Source: Streptomyces lydicus
GTDB lineage: Bacteria > Actinomycetota > Actinomycetes > Streptomycetales > Streptomycetaceae
Direction: 5' to 3'
NCBI RefSeq assembly: GCF_004125265.1
Contig: NZ_RDTE01000003.1
Span: forward strand, 6,324,001-6,388,000
Length of the DNA stretch: 64,000 bases
Shown: positions 40,620 to 50,039 of the stretch, piece by piece
How the letters are laid out: each line of letters starts with the position of its first letter
Position numbering within the stretch: position 1 is the first letter of the stretch
Translations under genes and position numbers: made by a program
Notes under the pieces: generated by a model
What the model saw: the letters and a program-made list of their open reading frames with translations, nothing else
Database searches by the model: none
Told to the model about the DNA's origin: nothing

Positions 40620-43352
40620 TCAGGCGTCGCCGCCGGCCTCCCCGGCCTCGGCGGCCGTGACGTCCAGGAGCTGGTAGCGGTCGATCGCCTGCTTCAGCAG
40701 CGACCGGTCGACCTTGCCCTCCTTGGCGAGCTCGGTGAGCACGCCGAGGACGATGGACTGCACGTCGATGTGGAAGAAGCGACGGGCCGCGCCACGGGTG
40801 TCCGCGAAGCCGAAGCCGTCGGCGCCCAGCGACTGGTACGTGCCGGGAACCCAGCGCGCGATCTGGTCGGGCACCGCCCGCATCCAGTCCGAGACCGCGA
40901 TCGTCGGACCCTCGGAGCCCTGGAGCTTCTGCGTCACGTACGGGACGCGCTGCTCCTCCTCCGGGTGCAGAAGGTTGTGCTCCTCGATCTCCACCGCGTC
41001 GCGGCGCAGCTCGTTCCAGGAGGTCGCCGACCAGACGTCGGCCTTGACGTTCCACTCGTCCGCGAGGATCTGCTGGGCCTCGACGGCCCACGGCACGGCG
41101 ACACCCGAGGCGAGGATCCGGGCCGCGTGCTCGCCCTTCTCGCCCGCCTTGATGCGGTGCAGACCCTTGAGGATGCCCTCGACGTCGACGTCGGACGGCT
41201 CCGCCGGGTGCTGGATCGGCTCGTTGTAGACGGTCAGGTAGTAGAAGATGTCCTCGGCGTTCTCGCCGTACATCCGCCGCAGACCGTCCTTGACGATGTG
41301 CGCGATCTCGTAGCCGTAGGCCGGGTCGTAGGAGACACAGGCCGGGTTGGTCGAGGCCAGCAGCTGGGAGTGGCCGTCGGCGTGCTGCAGACCCTCGCCG
41401 GTCAGCGTCGTCCGGCCCGCGGTCGCACCGAGCACAAAGCCGCGCGCGAGCTGGTCGGCCATCTGCCAGAACTGGTCACCGGTGCGCTGGAACCCGAACA
41501 TCGAGTAGAAGACATAGACCGGGATCAGCGGCTCGCCGTGCGTCGCATAGGCGGAGCCCGCCGCGATCAGGGAAGCGGTGCAGCCCGCCTCGGTGATGCC
41601 GTCGTGCAGCATCTGTCCGGTCGGCGACTCCTTGTACGCGAGGAGCAGTTCGCGGTCGACCGACTCGTACTGCTGGCCCAGCGGGTTGTAGATCTTGGCC
41701 GACGGGAAGAACGCGTCCATACCGAAGGTGCGGTACTCGTCGGGCGCGATCGGCACGAAGCGCTTGCCGATCTCCTTGTCCCGCATGAGGTCCTTCAGGA
41801 CACGGACGAACGCCATGGTCGTGGCGATCTTCTGCTGCCCCGAGCCCTTCTTGGCACCCGCGTAGGCCTTGTCGTCCGGCAGCTTCAGCGGCTCGGCGCG
41901 CACGACACGGGTGGGTACATAGCCCCCCAGCCCCTTGCGGCGGTCGTGCATGTACTGGATCTCTTCGGAGTTCCGGCCCGGGTGGTAGTACGGCGGGAGG
42001 CCGTCCTCCAGGTCCTTGTCCGGGATCGGCAGGTGCAGCCGGTCACGGAAGCCCTTGAGGTCCGCGACCGTGAGCTTCTTCATCTGGTGGGTCGCGTTGC
42101 GGCCCTCGAAGTTCGGGCCGAGCGTCCAGCCCTTGACGGTCTGCGCGAGGATCACCGTCGGCTGGCCCTTGTGGGCCTTGGCCGCCGCATACGCCGCGTA
42201 GATCTTCTTGTGGTCGTGACCGCCGCGGCCCAGGTGCAGGATCTGGTCGTCGGTCATGTTCTCGACCATGGCGCGCAGCCGCTGGTCGTCGCCGAAGAAG
42301 TGCTCGCGGATGTACGCACCGGTCTCGGTGGCGTACGTCTGGAACTGACCGTCGGGCGTGCTGTTGAGCTTGTTGACCAGGATGCCGTCGCGGTCCTGCG
42401 CGAGCAGCGGGTCCCAGCTGCGGTCCCAGACCAGCTTGATGACGTTCCAGCCGGCGCCGCGGAACTGCGACTCCAGCTCCTGCATGATCTTGCCGTTGCC
42501 GCGGACCGGGCCGTCGAGGCGCTGCAGGTTGCAGTTGACGACGAAGGTGAGGTTGTCCAGGCCCTCACGGGCGGCGATGGACAGCTGGCCGAGCGACTCG
42601 GGCTCGTCCATCTCGCCGTCGCCGAGGTAGGCCCAGACGTGCGACTTGGAGGTGTCGGCGATGCCGCGCGCCTCCATGTAGCGGTTCATCCGTGCCTGGT
42701 AGATCGCGCCGAGCGGGCCGAGGCCCATCGAGACGGTCGGGAACTCCCAGAAGTCCGGCATCAGCCGCGGGTGCGGGTAGCTGGACAGGCCGTTGGGGGC
42801 CTTGGACTTCTCCTGCCGGAAGGCGTCGAGCTGGGCCTCGGACAGCCGGTCCAGGAGGAAGGCGCGGGCGTAGACACCGGGCGAGGCGTGGCCCTGGAAG
42901 AAGATCTGGTCGCCGCCGTCGCCCTCGTCCTTGCCCCGGAAGAAGTGGTTGAAGCCCACGTCGTAGAGGGAGGCGGAGGAGGCGAAGGTGGCGATGTGCC
43001 CGCCGACGCCGATGCCCGGGCGCTGGGCGCGCGAGACCATGACCGCGGCGTTCCACCGGGTCGCGTTGAGGACCTTGCGCTCGATCTCCTCATTGCCGGG
43101 GAAGAACGGCTCGTCCTTGGTCGCGATGGTGTTCACGTAGTCCGAGCTGCGCATCTCGGGCACGGCCACCCGCTTCTCACGCGCGCGCTCGATCAGGCGG
43201 AGCATGAGGTAGCGGGCACGTTCCCGGCCCCGCTCGTCGACGGCCGCGTCGAGCGAGTCGAGCCACTCCTGGGTCTCTTCGGGATCGAAGTCCGGGACCT
43301 GGCTGGGAAGGCCGCCAATGATGATCGGGTTTCGATCGGATCCGGAAGCCAC
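40620..43352 (-). CDS. aceE: Pyruvate dehydrogenase E1 component (homodimeric)
   Basis: 910-residue thiamine-diphosphate enzyme that decarboxylates pyruvate and hands the acetyl group to the E2 lipoyl domain. The TPP-binding motif runs from GDGEMDE (244-250) to NCN (273-275). Length and single-chain architecture match actinobacterial and E. coli AceE, not the alpha/beta type. GTG 43352 is chosen: AAGGAA lies 7 bp upstream and homology starts at [13 protein letters not shown]; the frame is open to 43466. It stands alone, without E2 or E3 genes. A 29-bp inverted repeat 128-156 bp upstream is a likely regulator site. Confidence 0.97.
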   Translation of the reverse strand: MASGSDRNPIIIGGLPSQVPDFDPEETQEWLDSLDAAVDERGRERARYLMLRLIERAREKRVAVPEMRSSDYVNTIATKDEPFFPGNEEIERKVLNATRWNAAVMVSRAQRPGIGVGGHIATFASSASLYDVGFNHFFRGKDEGDGGDQIFFQGHASPGVYARAFLLDRLSEAQLDAFRQEKSKAPNGLSSYPHPRLMPDFWEFPTVSMGLGPLGAIYQARMNRYMEARGIADTSKSHVWAYLGDGEMDEPESLGQLSIAAREGLDNLTFVVNCNLQRLDGPVRGNGKIMQELESQFRGAGWNVIKLVWDRSWDPLLAQDRDGILVNKLNSTPDGQFQTYATETGAYIREHFFGDDQRLRAMVENMTDDQILHLGRGGHDHKKIYAAYAAAKAHKGQPTVILAQTVKGWTLGPNFEGRNATHQMKKLTVADLKGFRDRLHLPIPDKDLEDGLPPYYHPGRNSEEIQYMHDRRKGLGGYVPTRVVRAEPLKLPDDKAYAGAKKGSGQQKIATTMAFVRVLKDLMRDKEIGKRFVPIAPDEYRTFGMDAFFPSAKIYNPLGQQYESVDRELLLAYKESPTGQMLHDGITEAGCTASLIAAGSAYATHGEPLIPVYVFYSMFGFQRTGDQFWQMADQLARGFVLGATAGRTTLTGEGLQHADGHSQLLASTNPACVSYDPAYGYEIAHIVKDGLRRMYGENAEDIFYYLTVYNEPIQHPAEPSDVDVEGILKGLHRIKAGEKGEHAARILASGVAVPWAVEAQQILADEWNVKADVWSATSWNELRRDAVEIEEHNLLHPEEEQRVPYVTQKLQGSEGPTIAVSDWMRAVPDQIARWVPGTYQSLGADGFGFADTRGAARRFFHIDVQSIVLGVLTELAKEGKVDRSLLKQAIDRYQLLDVTAAEAGEAGGDA

Positions 43353-43479
43353 GCTGTTCCTTCGTGTTCGGTTCGTTTCGTGCTCTGCAAGTGATTGCTG
43401 CGGTGCACGGGACGAATGCTGTCGCTGCCTTGGTGTCGCGCCGTCTTCCATCGTGTACCGAGCCACTGGGATACGTCAC

Positions 43480-43508
43480 CTCTACCGATGGGTAACCCAT
43501 CCGTAGAG
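43480..43508. promoter_or_regulatory. 29-bp inverted repeat upstream of aceE
   Basis: CTCTACCGATGGGT (43480-43493), one central A, then ACCCATCCGTAGAG (43495-43508): 14-bp arms with one mismatched pair. It is far more symmetric and AT-richer than surrounding sequence. Likely operator of a regulator of aceE and perhaps of the divergent DUF3052 transcript. Confidence 0.65.
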
Positions 43509-43646
43509 AGATGGCGCTGAAAAGGCCGATTTCTCGGGTCGGCCAAATCGCAACCATACGCCCATGTCGAAAGTGCTTCGCGTACGGACGTGCGGGCCCC
43601 GAAACCGGGGCCGGGGCCGGCCGCCGCCCCCCGAAGGGACCAGTCC

Positions 43647-43843
43647 CGCGCAAGTACCCGATAAACTTCACAGAAAGCTGTGGTGTGAATCACTACAGCC
43701 TGGCCTGCGGGGGTCGTGCTTGCGGCGAGACGCCTCGAAACGTCACCGTTTCGGCGGTCTGGACCGCCGGGTACTTGCGCGATCCGCCCGGCCCGTGTGG
43801 ACTACGCCCAATGCTCCGCGCACGCGCGGGGTCCCCGAGCATT
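43647..43843 (+). ncRNA. Candidate structured leader RNA of the DUF3052 gene
   Basis: A 14-bp perfect closing stem, CGCGCAAGTACCCG (43647-43660) with 43768-43781, encloses 107 nt holding several hairpins: GCTGTGGTG-tgaat-CACTACAGC, CGAAACG-tcac-CGTTTCG, and GGCGGTC-tg-GACCGCC. A further hairpin closed by AATGCTC (43810-43816) and GAGCATT (43837-43843) ends 13 bp before the ribosome site of DUF3052 and could act as an expression platform. No known RNA family is recognised. Evidence is base complementarity only; high GC raises chance pairing, but long-range perfect pairing is less easily explained. Confidence 0.4.
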
Positions 43844-43868
43844 TCCGAAACATGACAGGAGGCAATCC

Positions 43869-44300
43869 GTGAGCGCGACCGCGGACCACGCGGAGGAGCG
43901 GACCAACCCTGCCGCCAGGCTGGGGTTCGAGCCCGGACAGGTGGTCCAGGAGATCGGTTACGACGACGACGTCGATCAGGATCTCCGCGAAGGCATTGAG
44001 ACCGTGATCGGCCAGGATCTCGTCGACGAGGACTACGACGACGTGTGTGACGTCGTCCTGCTGTGGTTCCGGGACGAGGACGGCGACCTCACGGACGCGC
44101 TGGTGGACGCCATCGGGCTGATCGACGAGGGCGGGCAGATCTGGCTGCTGACCCCGAAGACCGGCCGTGACGGCTACGTCGAGCCGAGCGACATCAATGA
44201 GGCCGCGCAGACCGCGGGTCTGTCCCAGACCAAGAGCATCAACGCGGGCAAGGACTGGGCAGGCAGCCGACTGGTCACGCCCAAGGCCGGCAAGCGCTGA
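43869..44300 (+). CDS. DUF3052 family protein
   Basis: 143 residues from GTG 43869 with GGAGG seven bases upstream. Highly acidic (GYDDDVDQDLREGIETVIGQDLVDEDYDDVCDVVLLWFRDEDGDL) with a conserved C-terminus (GQIWLLTPKTGRDGYVEPSDINEAAQTAGLSQTKSI). The family is conserved in actinobacteria, usually beside aceE; function unknown, although the fold recalls SAM-methyltransferase-like or CheY-like sheets. Divergent from aceE with a 516-bp gap carrying a possible operator and a structured leader. A strong hairpin follows. Confidence 0.9.
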   Translation: MSATADHAEERTNPAARLGFEPGQVVQEIGYDDDVDQDLREGIETVIGQDLVDEDYDDVCDVVLLWFRDEDGDLTDALVDAIGLIDEGGQIWLLTPKTGRDGYVEPSDINEAAQTAGLSQTKSINAGKDWAGSRLVTPKAGKR

Positions 44301-44324
44301 GCCGTACGGTCTCACCATTCGCCA

Positions 44325-44359
44325 CCGAGCCCCCTCCGCCTGTTCCGGAGGGGGCTCGG
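44325..44359 (+). terminator. 14-bp hairpin terminator after DUF3052
   Basis: CCGAGCCCCCTCCG (44325-44338) pairs perfectly with 44346-44359; 7-nt loop, no T tract. Confidence 0.75.
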
Positions 44360-44447
44360 CCCCGTTCAGGACGGGTTCCCCGGTCGTGCACCGCGGCGCG
44401 TAGGGTTGGCCGCGTCCTGTTGAGCGTGAGCGGAAGGGAACCACCCC

Positions 44448-44906
44448 ATGGCGATCGAGGTCGGCACGAAGGCTCCGGATTTCGAGCTGAAGAACCAGCA
44501 CGGCGAGCTGGTCAAGCTCTCCGACTTCCGCGGCGAGAAGGCCGTCGTCCTCCTCTTCTACCCCTTCGCCTTCACCGGCGTCTGCACCGGCGAGCTCTGC
44601 GCGCTCCGTGACGAGCTCCCGAAGTTCGTCAACGACGACGTCCAGCTGCTGGCCGTCTCCAACGACTCCCCGTTCTCGCTGCGCGTCTTCGCCGAGCAGG
44701 AGGGGCTGGAGTACCCGCTGCTGTCGGACTTCTGGCCGCACGGCGAGGCCTCGCGGGCGTACGGCGTCTTCGACGAGGAGAAGGGCTGCGCGGTGCGCGG
44801 CACCTTCATCATCGACAAGGAGGGCGTGGTGCGCTGGACGGTCGTCAACGGCCTGCCCGACGCCCGTGACCTGAACGAGTACGTCAAGGCGCTCGACACC
44901 CTCTGA
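44448..44906 (+). CDS. AhpE/BCP-type peroxiredoxin
   Basis: 152-residue thiol peroxidase. The Prx motif YPFAFTGVCTGELC places the peroxidatic Cys at 46 (P-x-x-x-T-x-x-C), with Cys51 nearby; Arg in CAVRGTFIIDKEG is the conserved active-site Arg. Length and sequence fit the AhpE (one-Cys) subgroup of Mycobacterium and Streptomyces, which reduces organic peroxides and peroxynitrite. ATG 44448 has a GGAA-type site upstream. It lies between DUF3052 and the Ter block, fitting a redox/envelope-stress neighbourhood. Confidence 0.94.
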   Translation: MAIEVGTKAPDFELKNQHGELVKLSDFRGEKAVVLLFYPFAFTGVCTGELCALRDELPKFVNDDVQLLAVSNDSPFSLRVFAEQEGLEYPLLSDFWPHGEASRAYGVFDEEKGCAVRGTFIIDKEGVVRWTVVNGLPDARDLNEYVKALDTL

Positions 44907-45084
44907 GGCGGCGCACTCTCCCAGGCGCCCCCTCGCGCTGCGCCCACCGGGCCGAATCCGCACTGATCCAGGTGCGATACCTGCAATCGGTGGGAACCGG
45001 TCACTAGGATCAATTCGTTGATCCGATGCCATGCACGATGGGGGCGCAAATCTTTACGTACCCCTCGAATCTATGGGAGGACTC

Positions 45085-45660
45085 GTGGGAGTCAGCCTCA
45101 GCAAGGGCGGCAACGTCTCGCTGACGAAGGAAGCCCCCAATCTGACCGCCGTCGTCGTCGGTCTGGGCTGGGACGCGCGTACGACCACCGGTACGGACTT
45201 CGACCTGGACGCCAGCGCCCTGCTGACGAACGACCAGGGCAAGGTGGCCAACGACCAGAACTTCGTGTTCTTCAACAACCTGAAGAGCCCGGACGGTTCG
45301 GTCGAGCACACCGGTGACAACATCACCGGTGAGGGCGAGGGCGACGACGAGCAGATCAAGGTGAACCTGGCCGCGGTGCCGGCCGATGTCTCCAAGATCG
45401 TCTTCCCGGTGTCGATCTACGACGCGGAGACCCGCCAGCAGAGCTTCGGCCAGGTCCGCAACGCCTTCATCCGCGTGGTCAACCAGGCCGACGACAACGA
45501 GCTGGCGCGCTACGACCTCAGCGAGGACGCCTCCACCGAGACCGCCATGGTCTTCGGCGAGCTGTACCGCAACGGCGCCGAGTGGAAGTTCCGGGCCATC
45601 GGCCAGGGCTACGCCTCCGGTCTGCGCGGCATCGCGCAGGATTTCGGCGTCAACGTCTGA
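45085..45660 (+). CDS. terD: TerD-family stress protein, copy 1
   Basis: 191 residues from GTG 45085 ([35 protein letters not shown]), with GGGAGGA 4-5 bp upstream; ATG 45073 is in frame but lies before that site. It has the TerD calcium-binding sequence [34 protein letters not shown] and the C-terminal [32 protein letters not shown]. TerD proteins form two-Ca beta-sandwich assemblies linked to tellurite, phage and membrane-stress responses. Cytoplasmic. First of a run of Ter-type genes on this strand. Confidence 0.96.
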   Translation: MGVSLSKGGNVSLTKEAPNLTAVVVGLGWDARTTTGTDFDLDASALLTNDQGKVANDQNFVFFNNLKSPDGSVEHTGDNITGEGEGDDEQIKVNLAAVPADVSKIVFPVSIYDAETRQQSFGQVRNAFIRVVNQADDNELARYDLSEDASTETAMVFGELYRNGAEWKFRAIGQGYASGLRGIAQDFGVNV

Positions 45661-45675
45661 TCCGGCGGGGGCCTG

Positions 45676-45713
45676 AGGAATCCGAGGGGATCCGAGGAGA
45701 TCCGAGGGAATCA
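45676..45713 (+). repeat. 10-bp GATCCGAGG repeats between terD copies
   Basis: Three to four imperfect GGATCCGAGG/GAATCCGAGG units just after the first terD stop. Confidence 0.7.
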
Positions 45714-45887
45714 GCCATCTGATCGTCGGCCTCGGGGCCGGACGGCTGCCGCGGCGGCTGCCGGTCCGAGAGCGACGGCGTCCGGCGCCGTACGCCCCCG
45801 ACCGGGGACGTGCGGCGCCGGACGCGCATCGAGGGACACGGGCCGCGCCGGACACGGCCCGCACGGACACAGGGGAGGAAGCGCACG

Positions 45888-46463
45888 ATGACCGTCACGC
45901 TCGCCAAGGGGGGAAACGTCTCCCTTTCCAAGGCCGCTCCGGATCTCACGCAGATCATGGTCGGCCTCGGCTGGGACGCACGGTCCACGACCGGAGCGCC
46001 CTTCGACCTCGACGCCAGCGCGCTGCTGTGCCGGTCGGGCCGGGTGCTGGGGGACGAGTACTTCGTCTTCTACAACAACCTCAAGAGCCCCGAGGGCTCC
46101 GTCGAGCACACCGGTGACAACCTCACCGGCGAGGGGGAGGGCGACGACGAGTCGGTCCTCGTCGATCTCTCGCAGGTGCCCGAACAGGTCGACAAGATCG
46201 TTTTTCCGGTCTCCATCCACGACGCCGAGGCGCGCGGCCAGAGCTTCGGCCAGGTCAGCAATGCCTTTATCCGGATCGTCAATCAGGCCGACGGCAGCGA
46301 ACTCGCCCGTTACGACCTCAGCGAGGACGCCTCCGCCGAAACCGCAATGATCTTCGGCGAGGTGTACCGCCACAACGGCGAATGGAAGTTCCGGGCGGTG
46401 GGGCAGGGGTACGCGTCGGGTCTGCGGGGCATCGCTCTAGACTTCGGGGTCAACGTTTCGTAA
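45888..46463 (+). CDS. terD: TerD-family stress protein, copy 2
   Basis: 191 residues from ATG 45888, preceded by GGGGAGGAA. About three-quarters identical to copy 1 by eye, with the same Ca-binding stretches ([32 protein letters not shown]). A clear tandem duplication with 227 bp between. It has one Cys (LLCRSG) absent in copy 1. Likely co-oligomerises with copy 1 and works with the TerC-type membrane protein encoded 53 bp downstream. Confidence 0.96.
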   Translation: MTVTLAKGGNVSLSKAAPDLTQIMVGLGWDARSTTGAPFDLDASALLCRSGRVLGDEYFVFYNNLKSPEGSVEHTGDNLTGEGEGDDESVLVDLSQVPEQVDKIVFPVSIHDAEARGQSFGQVSNAFIRIVNQADGSELARYDLSEDASAETAMIFGEVYRHNGEWKFRAVGQGYASGLRGIALDFGVNVS

Positions 46464-46516
46464 AGCGCCGCGCGCTGCGCGCGGGGGACCCCATACAGCG
46501 AGGGATTGGGTAGGCA

Positions 46517-47650
46517 GTGCTCCTGAAAACCTTTGGCTGGTCGTTCGCCATCACGGTGATAGGCCTCGCCTTGGCGGGCGTGCTCTGGGGGTGGCAGGGG
46601 CTCGCGATCGTCGGGATCCTGTCCGTCCTGGAGATCTCGCTCTCGTTCGACAATGCCGTGATCAACGCAGGCATCCTGCGCAAGATGAACGCCTTCTGGC
46701 AGAAGATCTTCCTCACCGTCGGCATCCTCATCGCGGTGTTCGGCATGCGGCTGGTGTTCCCGGTCGTCATTGTCGCGATCACCGCGAAGCTGGGACCGAT
46801 CGAGGCGGTCAACCTCGCCATCAATGACAAGGCGCATTACCAGGAACTGGTCACCAGCGCGCACCCGGCCATCGCGGCCTTCGGCGGAATCTTCCTGCTG
46901 ATGATCTTCCTCGACTTCATATTCGAGGAGCGCGACTACAAGTGGCTGTCCTGGATCGAGAAGCCCATGGCCAAGATGGGCAAACTCGACATGCTGTCGG
47001 TCATCATCGGGCTGGTCGTCCTGCTGGTGAGCGCGATGACCGTGGCCACCGCCGCCGCGCACGGCGCCGGTGACAAGAGCGCCACGGTCCTGCTGTCCGG
47101 CGTCGCGGGCATGATCACGTATCTCGTCGTCGGCGGCGTCTCCGGCTACTTCGAGGACAAGCTAGAGGAGGACGAAGAGGGCGAGGAGGGCGAAGAGGCC
47201 GCGGCGGCCCCCGTGAAGAAGGGCACCGGCGCGGCCGTGGGCCTGGCCGGCAAGGCCGCGTTCTTCATGTTCCTCTACCTCGAGGTCATCGACGCGTCCT
47301 TCTCCTTCGACGGCGTCATCAGTTCCTTCGCCATCACCAACGACATCTTCATGATGGCGCTGGGCCTGGGCATCGGGGCGATGTACATCCGCTCGCTGAC
47401 CGTCTTCCTGGTCCGCAAGGGGACCCTGGACGACTATGTCTACCTGGAGCACGGCGCCCACTACGCGATCGGCGCGCTGGCCGTCATCCTGCTCGCCACG
47501 ATCAAGTACGAGATCCCCGAGGTCGTCACCGGCCTGGTGGGCGTCGCACTGATCGGCCTCTCCTTCGCCTCGTCCCTGATCCGGAACCGGCGCGAGGGCA
47601 GGCCGGGAGATTCCTCCGAGGCGCAGTCGGAAGTCGCGCACCGAGTGTGA
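46517..47650 (+). CDS. DUF475/TerC-superfamily membrane protein
   Basis: 377 residues with about nine hydrophobic segments. Conserved acidic-in-membrane motifs EISLSFDNAVINAG (first half) and LEVIDASFSFDGVISSFAITND (second half) are the duplicated TerC/DUF475 signatures, likely metal-ion coordinating. A charged cytoplasmic loop EDKLEEDEEGEEGEE separates the halves. It is the membrane partner expected for TerD, possibly moving Mn or Ca. GTG 46517 start, 53 bp after the second terD, so same operon. Confidence 0.92.
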   Translation: MLLKTFGWSFAITVIGLALAGVLWGWQGLAIVGILSVLEISLSFDNAVINAGILRKMNAFWQKIFLTVGILIAVFGMRLVFPVVIVAITAKLGPIEAVNLAINDKAHYQELVTSAHPAIAAFGGIFLLMIFLDFIFEERDYKWLSWIEKPMAKMGKLDMLSVIIGLVVLLVSAMTVATAAAHGAGDKSATVLLSGVAGMITYLVVGGVSGYFEDKLEEDEEGEEGEEAAAAPVKKGTGAAVGLAGKAAFFMFLYLEVIDASFSFDGVISSFAITNDIFMMALGLGIGAMYIRSLTVFLVRKGTLDDYVYLEHGAHYAIGALAVILLATIKYEIPEVVTGLVGVALIGLSFASSLIRNRREGRPGDSSEAQSEVAHRV

Positions 47651-47749
47651 CGCGGCGCTGATTGCGGAACGCTCTCTGCGGGGCGGCTATGAGGTGCGGA
47701 CCTCGGGCCGCCCCGCAGTGATGTGGGGCCGAGCAATGGGGTGGGCAGA

Positions 47750-48493
47750 GTGTCGTTCCTGGGGAATCTGTGGCGCGGTGGCGCCGCGAAGTTCGACTTC
47801 GACAGCGGCGGAGCGTCGTACGTCGTCGAGCTGACGAAACGCAATCCGGCCGTCTCCCTGACCAAGCAGGGGGCGGCCACCGGGCATCTGCGGGTCAATC
47901 TGCACTGGCAGATGCGGCCCTCGGACCTGCACGAGCGGAGCGGGCGGGGCAGGGGCGGTCTGCTGCGGCATCCGGGCAAACTGTTCAAGCCCGAGATAGT
48001 GCAGGCGCAGGGGCCGGCCGTGGTCAATGTCGACCTGGACCTGGCCTGTCTGTACGAGCTCACGGACGGTACCCGGGGCGTGGTGCAGCCGCTGGGCAAC
48101 TTTCTGGGCGACATCAACGGGGCGCCCTTCGTCAAGCTCAGTGGCGACGACCGCTTCGGTTCGGGGTCCGGCGAGACGCTGTACATCAACCTGGACCACC
48201 GCGACGAGATCAAGCGCATGCTGATCTTCGTCTACATCTACGACGGCACACCGGCCTTCGACCGTACGCACGCGGTCGTGACGCTCTATCCGAGCAGCGG
48301 ACCGCGGGTGGAGGTCAAGCTGGACGAGCGGGCGCCACAGGCGCGCTCCTGCGCCGTCTTCATGCTCGAGAACGTCAAGGGCGAGCTGACGGTGCGCCGC
48401 GAGGTGAAGTACGTCTACGGCTTCCAGGCGGAGCTCGACCGGCTGTACGGCTGGGGGCTGCAGTGGGGGCGGGGCTACAAGACGAACGCCTGA
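47750..48493 (+). CDS. TerA-like tellurium/stress protein
   Basis: 247 residues from GTG 47750 (SFLGNLWRGGAAKFDFDSGG). Contains an N-terminal region ELTKRNPAVSLTKQG and a TerD-superfamily beta-sandwich: VVNVDLDLACLYELTDG, IYDGTPAFDRTHAVVTLY, with the Ca-ligand acids partly conserved. This matches Streptomyces TerA/TerF-type proteins. Located 99 bp after the DUF475 gene on the same strand. Role: component of the Ter membrane-associated complex; biochemical activity unknown. Confidence 0.85.
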   Translation: MSFLGNLWRGGAAKFDFDSGGASYVVELTKRNPAVSLTKQGAATGHLRVNLHWQMRPSDLHERSGRGRGGLLRHPGKLFKPEIVQAQGPAVVNVDLDLACLYELTDGTRGVVQPLGNFLGDINGAPFVKLSGDDRFGSGSGETLYINLDHRDEIKRMLIFVYIYDGTPAFDRTHAVVTLYPSSGPRVEVKLDERAPQARSCAVFMLENVKGELTVRREVKYVYGFQAELDRLYGWGLQWGRGYKTNA

Positions 48494-48664
48494 GCCGGGC
48501 ACGCTGCGGCCCGCCGCCGGTGCGGCGCGCCGCTCGTTCCGCCTCCCGCGGCCGCGGCCGCCGGTCCGTGCCGTGCCCCCGCGTCCGTCCGTCCGTGCCG
48601 TGCCCCCGCCGCCTTACGTCCGAGCCGCGCCCACGCCGCCGCCGGGGGCATCCGCCCGATGTCC

Positions 48665-49822
48665 CTAACGGCGCTGGAACTGCGGTCCCTGGGGCGGCAG
48701 GACGAAGGACGGGTCCGGCACGAAGGGCTGCTGCAGCGGATAGCCGTACGTCGAGGCCGGCGGTTGCTGCGTCGGCTGCGGAGGGCCGTACGGGGACGGC
48801 GGCGGCTGCTGGGGCTGGTACTGGGGCGGCGGTCCCGGGTAGCCGTAGGCGGGCTGGGCCGGGGGCTGCGTCGGCGGTGGCGGAACGTTCTGCGGATAGC
48901 CGTAGCCGCCGCCCGTGGGCGCCGCTACCGGCGGCTGGGGCGCCACGGTGGGGGGCGGGGGCAGCGGTGCGGACGACAGAGGCTCCGGCATGGCGTCCGC
49001 TACATGCTGGGTGACCGCCTCCGGGTCCGACGCCGAAGAGGCCTGGTGCTCCACCGCGGACGGGGGGCCAAAGGCCTCCTCGGGCCAGGTGCTGGGCGGC
49101 GGGGTCGCGGCGGTGGCGTCGGGGCCGGTCACCGCCGGGCCGGGCGCGGCCGGGGCGGGGACGGTCGGGTCGCCGGACGGGCCGGTCTCGCTCCCGGGGG
49201 CCGGGGCGGCGGTTGCCGCCGGGCCGGGGGGTGCCGACACCGGGGCCTGCGAGGCCGGCGGACCGTCGGCGGCGGCTTCGTTCTCGTCCACCGAGATCCC
49301 GAACTCGGTCGCCAGGCCGACCAGACCGCTCTCGTACCCCTGTCCCAGGGCGCGGAATTTCCAGCTGTCGGCGCGCCGGTACAACTCCCCGCAGATCAGG
49401 GCCGTTTCCTCGCCCGTCTCGGGAACCACGTCGAAGACCGCGAGCGGCTCGCCGTCGCTCTGCGCCGCGTCGTACAGCACGACCCGCAGATCCGAGACGC
49501 CCGCGAACGGGCCACCGTCCGAGGACGCGGCCAGCACGACCCGGTCCACCGACGCGTCCAGCGCCGACAGATCCGCCTCGATGGTGTCGGTCAGACCCTC
49601 CGCGAGCTGCGCCTTGGGCAGGTGCCGCACCAGGCCACTGGGGTGCCGCGGTTGGTTGTAGAAGACGAAGTCCTCGTCGGAGTTCACACGCCCCTCGGGT
49701 CCCACCAACAGGGCCGAGGCATCGACATCGGGGACACCGGCACCGGGGGTCCAGCGCAGGACGGCCCGGACCGCCGTGGCATCGAGGGGTACGTTCGACC
49801 CTTTCAGCATCGCGTGCGTCAT
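48665..49822 (-). CDS. TerD-family protein with long Pro/Gln-rich tail
   Basis: 385 residues from ATG 49822 (AGGA 8 bp upstream). The first 180 residues are a TerD domain (MTHAMLKGSNVPLDATAVRAVLRWTPG, VPDVDASALLVGPEGRV, CGELYRRADSWKFRALGQGYESGLVGLATEFGISV). The rest is Ala/Pro-rich and then a Tyr-Gly-Pro-Gln tail (PQPPPSPYGPP, TYGYPLQQPF), disordered and probably used for assembly or phase behaviour. It is divergent from the CitE-PRTase-HAD operon, with 217 bp between, and convergent with the TerA-like gene, so it links the Ter structural block to the biosynthetic block. Confidence 0.93.
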   Translation of the reverse strand: MTHAMLKGSNVPLDATAVRAVLRWTPGAGVPDVDASALLVGPEGRVNSDEDFVFYNQPRHPSGLVRHLPKAQLAEGLTDTIEADLSALDASVDRVVLAASSDGGPFAGVSDLRVVLYDAAQSDGEPLAVFDVVPETGEETALICGELYRRADSWKFRALGQGYESGLVGLATEFGISVDENEAAADGPPASQAPVSAPPGPAATAAPAPGSETGPSGDPTVPAPAAPGPAVTGPDATAATPPPSTWPEEAFGPPSAVEHQASSASDPEAVTQHVADAMPEPLSSAPLPPPPTVAPQPPVAAPTGGGYGYPQNVPPPPTQPPAQPAYGYPGPPPQYQPQQPPPSPYGPPQPTQQPPASTYGYPLQQPFVPDPSFVLPPQGPQFQRR

Positions 49823-49941
49823 GCCGCAATCCTGCCTTCCCGGAGGTCGCAGCGACAACGCGGGGGGCCGCGAGCCGTTCCCGGGGCGCGGCCGCGGACG
49901 CCCGGGCGCCTCGTGGGGGTTACGTGATTTTCCTGCGCGCG

Positions 49942-49968
49942 GGAACTAACCGTGCCCCCACACACGTA
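49942..49968 (+). promoter_or_regulatory. Possible ECF-type promoter of the Ter biosynthetic operon
   Basis: GGAAC (49942-49946) and CGTAC (49965-49969 region) at about 18-bp spacing recall ECF sigma factor promoters (GGAAC...GTT/CGTA), about 70 bp before the CitE-like gene. Only a pattern match. Confidence 0.25.
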
Positions 49969-50039
49969 CGATTACCGGCTGGATCCAGACAGCGAGACGC
50001 AGCGGGGGTGCCGGATCCCGCAGGTAGACGGGGAGTTGT

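Noticed and set aside
39720-43394. A 1,224-codon open frame on the plus strand across the aceE region
   Set aside because: It is the antisense of aceE; composition is that of a reverse-complement of a high-GC gene, with no family motifs and no ribosome site.
43600-43645. 6C-type RNA suggested by a CCCCCC run
   Set aside because: The pair of C-rich-loop hairpins that defines that RNA family is not present.
45085-49822. Recently acquired tellurite-resistance island
   Set aside because: Codon use matches neighbours, no mobile genes flank the block, and TerD genes near aceE are a normal Streptomyces arrangement.
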